Of a stretch of 17,264 bases of DNA, positions 1 through 6,135 are shown in pieces (positions within the stretch are counted from its first letter, which is position 1; each line of letters opens with the position of its first letter). This DNA is from Candidatus Wallbacteria bacterium (lineage in GTDB: Bacteria; Muiribacteriota; UBA6191; JACPRK01). Location: NCBI GenBank assembly GCA_016199905.1, contig JACQFU010000174.1, forward strand, positions 1 through 17,264. Direction: 5' to 3'. Under the pieces are notes generated by a model. The model searched no databases and was not told the DNA's origin. It worked only from the letters and a program-made list of their open reading frames with translations. The position numbers and the translations under genes are program-made.

Positions 1-629
1 GTGCTCAGCGTGATCTTGCGGCTGCCCAGCCCGAAGCCGGCCTGCCCGTTCAGGATGCCGAGCGCGCGGACGAAGTTCGCTTCGTTGTCGAGAGGTTCGC
101 CCATTCCCATGAAGACGAGCGTCGGGACCAAGTCGACGGCGTCCTCCCGAACCATATGGCGTCTCAATAGCCAGATCTCCGAGAGGATCTCCGAGGCCGT
201 CAGGTCGCGGACGAGTCCCATGGTGCCCGTGGCGCAGAACAGGCAGCCCTGGCCGCAGCCGACCTGGATGGAGACGCAGAGCGTGGGGCGGCGCCTGGGA
301 TGGTGCATCACGACGCCCTCGACGGCCGCTTCGTCGGCGAGCGCGAGCAACAGTTTCGTGGTGAGCTTGTCGGTGGAGCGGCTCACCCTGGAGACGCGCG
401 GCAGGCAGAAGCGAAACCTCGCGGAGAGCGCGTCGCGGTCGGCCTTCGACAGGTCGCTCATCTCGGCGAAGTCCGCCACGAACCGCTTGTAGACCCATGC
501 CAGGATCTGCTCGGCGCGATAGGCCGGCATTCCGAGCGCGCGGATCTCCTGGCGGATTTCGTCCGGCGTGAGAGCGAAAAAATCGAGCGTCTCGCGGACC
601 GGTCCAGATGTCGAAGTTGCGCTGTTCAT
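1..629 (-). CDS. rlmN: 23S rRNA (adenine-2503-C2)-methyltransferase RlmN, 3' end outside window
   Basis: Radical-SAM enzyme that methylates C2 of A2503 in 23S rRNA (and A37 of some tRNAs) in the cytoplasm. The reverse strand reads from an ATG at 629 for 209 codons to the window edge. It shows the N-terminal helical domain (FFALTPDEIRQEIRALG, then YRAEQILAWVY), VSIQVGCGQGCLFCATGT with the cluster-binding CX3CX2C at C125, C129 and C132, then VFMGMGEPLDN and GSRKITLST, all in RlmN order. About 150 C-terminal residues, including the methyl-carrying cysteine, lie beyond position 1. The CX3CX2C plus MGMGEP context separates RlmN from Cfr only weakly, but the absence of resistance context favours RlmN. 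A divergent promoter is visible upstream; the ribosome site (GGGAAA) is weak. Confidence 0.95.
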   Translation of the reverse strand, partial: MNSATSTSGPVRETLDFFALTPDEIRQEIRALGMPAYRAEQILAWVYKRFVADFAEMSDLSKADRDALSARFRFCLPRVSRVSRSTDKLTTKLLLALADEAAVEGVVMHHPRRRPTLCVSIQVGCGQGCLFCATGTMGLVRDLTASEILSEIWLLRRHMVREDAVDLVPTLVFMGMGEPLDNEANFVRALGILNGQAGFGLGSRKITLS

Positions 630-642
630 CTAGGTTTTTCCC

Positions 643-670
643 ATCGTATCACGTTTGCCGGAAGCGTCAA
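643..670 (-). promoter_or_regulatory. Predicted rlmN promoter
   Basis: Read on the minus strand: a -35 box TTGACG (665-670), a 16-base spacer and a -10 box TACGAT (643-648) preceded by TG one base before, an extended -10. Transcription would start near 636, a few bases before the rlmN ATG at 629, so the leader would be very short. Prediction by eye from sigma-70 consensus only. Confidence 0.45.
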
Positions 671-683
671 ACGATGGTAATAT
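655..683 (+). promoter_or_regulatory. Predicted moaC operon promoter
   Basis: TTGCCG (655-660), a 17-base spacer and TAATAT (678-683) form a sigma-70-like promoter facing moaC; transcription would start near 690, giving a leader of about 54 bases. It interleaves with the rlmN promoter, so the two polymerases would compete for the same DNA. No Moco riboswitch-like fold was evident in the short leader. Confidence 0.45.
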
Positions 684-743
684 CCTTGTTAACCTCCGGC
701 ACTCCGGCGCGCCTCGGACGAGGCTGCCGGCCGGACACAACCG

Positions 744-1262
744 ATGGGCCTGAGCCACCTGGATCGGCGCGGACGCGCCAAAATGGTAGACGTCAGCGGC
801 AAGCCGCCGACGCTCCGCGAGGCCGTCGCCGAGGGCGTCGTGAAGATGCTGCCCCGGACCCAGGCGCTCATCCGCGAGGGGGCGATGCCGAAAGGCGACG
901 TGTTCGCCGTCGCGCGGCTTGCCGGTATCATGGCGGCCAAGCGCACGGGCCAGACGATCCCGCTATGCCACCCGTTGTCGCTCACGTTCGCCGACGTGGA
1001 ACTGGCTTTCGAGGGCGACGACACCGTCCGGCTGCGGTCGGTCGTTCGGACCGACGCCAAGACCGGCGTCGAGATGGAGGCCCTGCACGCGGTGGCCGTC
1101 GCGGGCCTGACGATATACGACATGTGCAAGGCCGTCGATCGCGGGATGCGCATCGAAGGCGTTCGCCTCCTGAAGAAGACCGGCGGCAAATCGGACTACC
1201 GGATCGAGCCCGCGCCGCCCCAGACCGCAAGGGCGACCACCCGCAAGAAGAGGAAGACATGA
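744..1262 (+). CDS. moaC: Cyclic pyranopterin monophosphate synthase MoaC
   Basis: Converts 3',8-cyclo-7,8-dihydro-GTP, the MoaA product, to cyclic pyranopterin monophosphate in molybdenum cofactor synthesis. The 172-residue protein has the family signatures in order: HLD (5-7), MVDVSGK (14-20), MPKGDVFAVARLAGIMAAKRT (48-68), PLCHPL (73-78), GVEMEALHAVAVAGLTIYDMCKAVD (108-132). Residues matching the E. coli catalytic set are present: H76, E110, E112, D126, K129. The ATG at 744 starts GLSHLD, as expected for the family; the ribosome site (GGACA) is weak. The lysine/arginine-rich tail is slightly longer than usual. The stop overlaps the next ATG (ATGA, 1259-1262), so the two are translationally coupled. 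No other moa gene lies in the window. Confidence 0.97.
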   Translation: MGLSHLDRRGRAKMVDVSGKPPTLREAVAEGVVKMLPRTQALIREGAMPKGDVFAVARLAGIMAAKRTGQTIPLCHPLSLTFADVELAFEGDDTVRLRSVVRTDAKTGVEMEALHAVAVAGLTIYDMCKAVDRGMRIEGVRLLKKTGGKSDYRIEPAPPQTARATTRKKRKT

Positions 1263-2881
1263 GCGCTCCGACACCCTGCTCCGCCTGCGGAGCCTTCACC
1301 ACCGGAATCGACTGCGAGACCTGCGGCGCCCCGGGCTCCCGCCAGTGCCCTGCCTGCGCGCGCCCCTTTGGCGCCTTCGACCGGCATTGCACCGGCTGCG
1401 GCCACACCCTCAAGTACGCCAACTTCACCAACCGCACTATCCTGCGGTTCCCGCGCCGCCTGACGCTCGCGCAGTTCCAGTACCCGCCCGACCGAGATGC
1501 CATGCGGATGCTCTCCAAGGCCGGGCCGCTCAAGACCGTGAGCCGTTTCCTCCAGGAGAACTGGTCCGAGCCGCTCATCGCAGGCACGCTGGAGGGCAGC
1601 GCCATCCAGGTGACGAAGAAGCAGTTCCCGCGCATCCGCCGGATCGCCGACACCTGCCAGCGCATCCTCGACATGAAGCCGACCGACGTCTTCATTCGGC
1701 ATGACGGCGGCCTGGGCGCCTCCGCGTTCGGCTCCGAGAAATCCAGGGGCGTCGTCCTCACCAGCGGCCTCATCGAGAACTTGAACGAGGCCGAGCTGCG
1801 GTTCGTCATCGGCCGCGAGCTGGGCCACATCAAGGCCGACCACCTCTTCTACCTCGGCATGATCAAGCTCGTGACCGACAGCAAGATCCTGCAGAACATC
1901 CCGTTCCTCGGCGAGGGACTGAGGGCCTTCGTGATGCTGTTCCTGCTTCCCTGGCAACGCAAGAGCCAGGTCACGGCCGATCGGGCCGGGCTGCTCTGCT
2001 GTCAGAACCGCGTCACGGCGATCAAGAGCCTCATCAAGATGGCGCTGGGCGCCAAGAGTCTCTACGACAAGGTCGACATCGAGGAGTACCTCAACCAGGC
2101 GCAGGAGCTTGCCACGCGGCGGTTCTCCGTCAAGAACATGGGCGAGTACCTCTCGGGCTCTCCCTACGTCACCAACCGCGTCAAGGAACTGGAGGAGTTC
2201 TGGTTCTCCCAGACTTGCTACGACATCATGACGACCTCGCTGCACCCGTACACGCCCTCGTTCGATTGCCCGGCGTGCAAGGCGATGGTCTACCCCGATA
2301 ACCTCGAAGAGGGCTTGATGCGTCTGTCGTGCAAGGCCTGCGGAGCGGCGGTCCACGTGGGCGCGCTGCCCTGTCCGCATTGCGGCTCCGACGTGGAGGC
2401 GGGCGACGTGGGGATGCGCGAGCGCGTTTGCGGCGGCTGCGAGCGCCCGTTCCTGGCGACTGCGCTGCTGGAGCTGATGGCGCCGCCCGCCGACCTCTAC
2501 TCCCTCCTGGGCGTCCACCCGGAGGCGGGAATCTCGGAGATCCGCGATGCCTTCGTGCGCGTCGCCAGGCACCAGCGCACGCTCTTCGCGAGGTTGCCTG
2601 CCTACCGCGCCTACCGAACGCTGTCCGACCCGTCGCGCCGCAAGAGCGAGGACGAGCGCCGTCCCTACCTGAGCAGCCTGGGCAGACGACTCAAACGAGT
2701 TCCCAGATGCAGCGAGTGCAGTTTACCCGTGGCGCACGACTTCTGCGGATGGTGCGGCAAAAAGCGCGAGCCCGAGAAGCCAAGGCTCCTCTCACCCGCC
2801 GCAGACTCGCAGCTCCCGAGCGCCGCGAGCGAGCCGACGATCGGCCCCCAGCCCGAGCGGCCTGCCGGGCCGATCAACTAG
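1259..2881 (+). CDS. Zinc-ribbon protein with degenerate M48 peptidase-like and J-like domains
   Basis: A 540-residue protein of unknown function, coupled to moaC by an ATGA overlap with AGAGGA just upstream. N-terminal double zinc ribbon: CxxC pairs at 7/10, 19/22, 30/33, 44/47. Residues about 80-320 resemble an M48 (HtpX/Ste24-like) peptidase: VVLTSGLIENLNEAELRFVIG, then RELGH (186-190) where HExxH is expected, and QVTADRAG (237-244) where ExxxD is expected. The first histidine and the glutamate zinc ligand are therefore replaced by R186 and Q237, so proteolysis is unlikely. Four more CxxC pairs follow (337/340, 358/361, 372/375, 391/394). A J-domain-like stretch (412-466, DLYSLLGVHPEAGISEIRDA to YRTLSDPSRR) has no HPD. 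A last CxxC pair sits at 484/487 and 496/499. No signal peptide or convincing membrane helix. It may be a scaffold or chaperone-like pseudo-enzyme; I infer this from the domains only. Confidence 0.85.
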   Translation: MSAPTPCSACGAFTTGIDCETCGAPGSRQCPACARPFGAFDRHCTGCGHTLKYANFTNRTILRFPRRLTLAQFQYPPDRDAMRMLSKAGPLKTVSRFLQENWSEPLIAGTLEGSAIQVTKKQFPRIRRIADTCQRILDMKPTDVFIRHDGGLGASAFGSEKSRGVVLTSGLIENLNEAELRFVIGRELGHIKADHLFYLGMIKLVTDSKILQNIPFLGEGLRAFVMLFLLPWQRKSQVTADRAGLLCCQNRVTAIKSLIKMALGAKSLYDKVDIEEYLNQAQELATRRFSVKNMGEYLSGSPYVTNRVKELEEFWFSQTCYDIMTTSLHPYTPSFDCPACKAMVYPDNLEEGLMRLSCKACGAAVHVGALPCPHCGSDVEAGDVGMRERVCGGCERPFLATALLELMAPPADLYSLLGVHPEAGISEIRDAFVRVARHQRTLFARLPAYRAYRTLSDPSRRKSEDERRPYLSSLGRRLKRVPRCSECSLPVAHDFCGWCGKKREPEKPRLLSPAADSQLPSAASEPTIGPQPERPAGPIN

Positions 2882-5800
2882 CCCTGCCGCGTCAGAATGC
2901 GCCCTACCAGGAGCGTCAAATCCGCTCCGGAAGGCAGTGCCAGCGGCACCAGCGCCCCGCCCAGGACCATATGGATGTAGAAGGTCATGACGCGCTCGCC
3001 GGAGGTGTGCTCGAGCGCATGCGCGTAAACGGCAAGCTGCGCGGCGTAATGTGACGCGCGCTCGGCCCACTCGCCCTCCTCACCCGGGAACGACTTGTGG
3101 TCTACCAGCACCCAGCCGTCGGCAGTCCTCACCGCAAGGTCGATCCAGCCGCTCGCGAACACGTCCTCGTGACGCAGCCGGACAGGCCACTCCCAGAAGT
3201 GCTGGCCGGGTCCGTGCAACTCGACGAGCTTGACGCGCAGTTCCTCGCTGCGCGCCAGGAGCCCCTCTGCCGAGACAGTATCGGGCGTCTCCGGAGCGTG
3301 ACTCGCCAAAAGCGAACGCATCCGGGTCAGCCGCTCGGCCCGCGGCCGTGACGGATCGTCGGTCCCCAGGCACGCGTGGATGGCGTTTCCCAGCAGATCC
3401 CAGCGAGGACTCCCGCGCCAGGCCAGGCGCTCTCCCAGGCGAATCGGTTCCCCCGCCTCGACGACCTCCCCGGGCGGCAGTTCCAGCGCGCTGACCGCGT
3501 AGTGCGCCGGCCCCAGCGGCACCGGCGGCAGTCCTTGGCGGAACCAGAGGGGCTCCTCGGCCGCGGCACTCGCAGCCCAGGGTGCCTCCGTCGGACACTC
3601 AGTGAATATCGAGAGCGTCGCGCCGCCCTCGGCGAGCTTGAACTCGCTCGTCCCTTCCTCCATCGGCAGGCGCATCCGCGGCTGGCCGTCCGGGGACAGC
3701 ACCAGATCCAGGAAGGGATGCGTGGGCTCGGTCTGCCGGCTCTTCACCAGCGTCGGAAGGATCAGCGAGTCCCGCGCGCGCGTCATCGCGACGTAGAGCA
3801 GCCGCACGGCTTCGCGGTGGGCCGCCGTCTCCCAGCCGTCCGTCTGCGGCAACGCTGCCAGACGCGCGTCGAGGCCCTCGACCTTTGCCAGATCGCCGAA
3901 TGGCCAGGGCCAGTACCGCACCCACCGGTCCTGCAGCGGGTCTTGAAGGTCGATGGGCCCGTCGCGCCCGACGGTCTCGACGCCGAAGGGCTCGGCTTCC
4001 CACTGCCAGTCCGTTTCGGCCAGCACGACAATCGGCCACTCGAGCCCCTTGGAGGCGTGCAACGTCAGCACCTGTACGGCGTCCGGGCCTGCGCCCTGAC
4101 TCTGCTTGTCGCGCTCGGATTCGGCGAGCTCCTCCAGCCAGTGCACCAGGCCGGCCACGGAGGCCCCGGCGTGCAGCCGGGCGCAGCTCTCCTCGTACTT
4201 GGCAGCCAGTCCCCGCAGCGCCTCGAGGTTGCCCAGCCTGGCCTGGGCCCGGCCCCAGGCGACGACCCGCCGCGAGGCGTCCGCGGCGTCGAGGACTCGA
4301 TCGAGCACTTCAGTTGGAGACAGGACGGCCAACTCGGGCGACAGCCGCTCCAGCGCCGCCACCACCGGATGCATCCTCCGCCAGTCCTCGGAGGGTTGCC
4401 CCGTCTGCAGGTACAGCAGGCGCTCCGCCAGCCAGCGCTCTTGGGACGGATCGTCCTCGGTCAGCGAAACGATCTCGGCCGTCGCCAGCGTATCTCGCCG
4501 GTCGGCGAGGCGGCGCAGGCAGGCCAGGACCAGCGCCGCTTCCGGGGTTTGGAGCAGCCCCGTGCGCTCGCGGGCGGCGCGGATCCCGAGCGCCTCCAGC
4601 GCGCCTGCGATCGCCTCGCAGCGCGAGCCTTTGCGGCAGAGCACCGCCACATCACAGGGTCTCGCGGGCCGCGCCGCCTTGGTCGCCTTGTCCCGAACCG
4701 GCACGGGGGCGGTACCCCCGCGTCCTAGCAGCCGCGCAATCCCCGCGGCGATGGCCGTGGACCTCGGGCTGCGCTCGCGCGAGGCGGTGATGGGCCAGTG
4801 GCGCAGATCGGGACCCAGCTCGGGCTCCGGCCCTCGCTCGGCCTCCAGGCGCACCTGCTCGGGCGCGAGCACGCCCTCGAAGGCCGGGACGAACAACCAC
4901 GACACCAGATCCACGAGCCCCCGGCGCGACCGGTACGACTTCTTCTGGAGATCGGCCGCCCCGGGCTCGCCCAGCACTCGCAACACGTCCTGCATCAGCG
5001 CCGGGTCGGTGCCTCGAAAGCCGTAGATCGCCTGCTTCGGATCGCCCACCCAGATCGACTCGCGCGCCACCGCCGACAGCCTCAAGAACAGCGCAAGCTG
5101 AAGCGGGCTCGTATCCTGGAACTCGTCGACCAGCACCAGGTGGACCCGCTCCGCGAGCCGTTCGGAGACATCCGGCCGCGCCAGCAGCTCCAGCGCCTTG
5201 GCCTCCATGTCCGTGAAGTCGAGCAGCCGGCGGATACGCTTCCACTCGGCGTAGGTTTCGAGGCTCTCGGCGGCCAGCCCGAAGACCGTCTCTACCTGTT
5301 TTCGGAGCTCGGCCGACAAGCGCGGGTGGTCCAGGTAGCGGGCCGCCGCCGTTGCCAGGGGCTCGACTGCGTCACGGCTCTTGACGCCCACCTTGGCGCG
5401 CGCCAGCTGTACCCAACTCTTCCAGTCGAGCCGGTTCTCGCGCATGAAGGGCAGGCAGCGATCGAGCAGTTCCAGAAAGTCGCGCGTCGTCTTGGTCGCG
5501 TCGCCGGGCGCGGGCAGGTCTCGCGAGGCTTGCTCCATCGCGCCGAGCAGCTCGGCGTCCAGACCGGAGACGCCGCAGCCGGGGAAAACGCGGTCGAGCA
5601 GCTCCAGAGAACGGCCGGCGCATTCCCTCAGCGCCGCGGGCGTCAGTCCGTTTTGGCGCGCGCGCTCCGCGATCTTGCTGCGCGCCGGCCGGCGGCCGTC
5701 CTCATCGCTCGCGAGGCCGAACGCGCGCTCGGCGGCGTGGAGCTTGTCGAGCGTCTCGGGCGTCAGGCGCGCCGAGAGCGACTCGGCGAAGGCGCGGTAG

Positions 5801-6135
5801 GCGCCCTCCTCGTCCAGCACCTGGATTGCCGGCGAGAGACCCGCGTCGAAGGCGAACCGCCGGACCAGCTCGCCGGAGACGCTGTCGACGGTGCCGATCA
5901 GCCCCTCGCCCAACCGGGCCGCCAGGTCCTCGCGGCCGCGCACCAGCAGCTCCGCACGCACGCGGTCGACCAGTTCGGCGGCGGCTTTTCGCGTGAAGGT
6001 CGTGACGACGATCGCGGAGGGCGGGAGCCCCTCGGAGCCGTCTTCGGGCGTCAGCCGGGCCATCAGCTCGCGGACGACGCGCGTGGTCTTGCCGCTGCCG
6101 GCGCCGGCGCCTATGAGTTTGACGCACAGCGTCAT
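2878..6135 (-). CDS. addA: AddA/RecB-like UvrD-family helicase-nuclease subunit
   Basis: The 1085-residue motor subunit of a RecBCD/AddAB-type complex that unwinds and resects double-strand breaks. Walker A is GAGAGSGKTT (9-18); motif Ia VTTFTRKAAAEL; motif II VDEFQDTSPLQL (D337, E338); motif III VGDPKQAIYGFRG; motif IV SYRSRRGL; motif V LTLHASKGLEWP (H693); motif VI LLYVAMTRARD (near 784). The C-terminal RecB-type nuclease site is complete: GNAIHACL, GWIDLAV (D999), VDHKS (D1012, K1014) and QLAVY (Q1033, Y1037). The start is the ATG at 6135, which overlaps the addB stop (ATGA) and has GAGG just upstream; the longer open frame to 6342 lies inside addB. The stop shares CTAG with the convergent upstream-strand gene. 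Slightly shorter than typical AddA (about 1200). RecB-like family assignment is firm; the exact name rests on its addB neighbour. Confidence 0.93.
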   Translation of the reverse strand: MTLCVKLIGAGAGSGKTTRVVRELMARLTPEDGSEGLPPSAIVVTTFTRKAAAELVDRVRAELLVRGREDLAARLGEGLIGTVDSVSGELVRRFAFDAGLSPAIQVLDEEGAYRAFAESLSARLTPETLDKLHAAERAFGLASDEDGRRPARSKIAERARQNGLTPAALRECAGRSLELLDRVFPGCGVSGLDAELLGAMEQASRDLPAPGDATKTTRDFLELLDRCLPFMRENRLDWKSWVQLARAKVGVKSRDAVEPLATAAARYLDHPRLSAELRKQVETVFGLAAESLETYAEWKRIRRLLDFTDMEAKALELLARPDVSERLAERVHLVLVDEFQDTSPLQLALFLRLSAVARESIWVGDPKQAIYGFRGTDPALMQDVLRVLGEPGAADLQKKSYRSRRGLVDLVSWLFVPAFEGVLAPEQVRLEAERGPEPELGPDLRHWPITASRERSPRSTAIAAGIARLLGRGGTAPVPVRDKATKAARPARPCDVAVLCRKGSRCEAIAGALEALGIRAARERTGLLQTPEAALVLACLRRLADRRDTLATAEIVSLTEDDPSQERWLAERLLYLQTGQPSEDWRRMHPVVAALERLSPELAVLSPTEVLDRVLDAADASRRVVAWGRAQARLGNLEALRGLAAKYEESCARLHAGASVAGLVHWLEELAESERDKQSQGAGPDAVQVLTLHASKGLEWPIVVLAETDWQWEAEPFGVETVGRDGPIDLQDPLQDRWVRYWPWPFGDLAKVEGLDARLAALPQTDGWETAAHREAVRLLYVAMTRARDSLILPTLVKSRQTEPTHPFLDLVLSPDGQPRMRLPMEEGTSEFKLAEGGATLSIFTECPTEAPWAASAAAEEPLWFRQGLPPVPLGPAHYAVSALELPPGEVVEAGEPIRLGERLAWRGSPRWDLLGNAIHACLGTDDPSRPRAERLTRMRSLLASHAPETPDTVSAEGLLARSEELRVKLVELHGPGQHFWEWPVRLRHEDVFASGWIDLAVRTADGWVLVDHKSFPGEEGEWAERASHYAAQLAVYAHALEHTSGERVMTFYIHMVLGGALVPLALPSGADLTLLVGRILTRQG

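Noticed and set aside
608..1258. Upstream extension of the zinc-ribbon gene frame through moaC
   Set aside because: Covers moaC in another frame; the ATGA-coupled ATG at 1259 is directly before the first zinc ribbon.
1196..2572. Minus-strand open frame of 458 codons opposite the zinc-ribbon gene
   Set aside because: Antisense shadow; the plus frame has CxxC pairs and M48-like text.
3376..4728. Long plus-strand open frame (about 450 codons) opposite addA; similar ones at 4798-6192 and 6597-7730
   Set aside because: They mirror addA/addB on the other strand, are rich in Arg, Gln and Pro and show no domain; high GC keeps antisense frames open.
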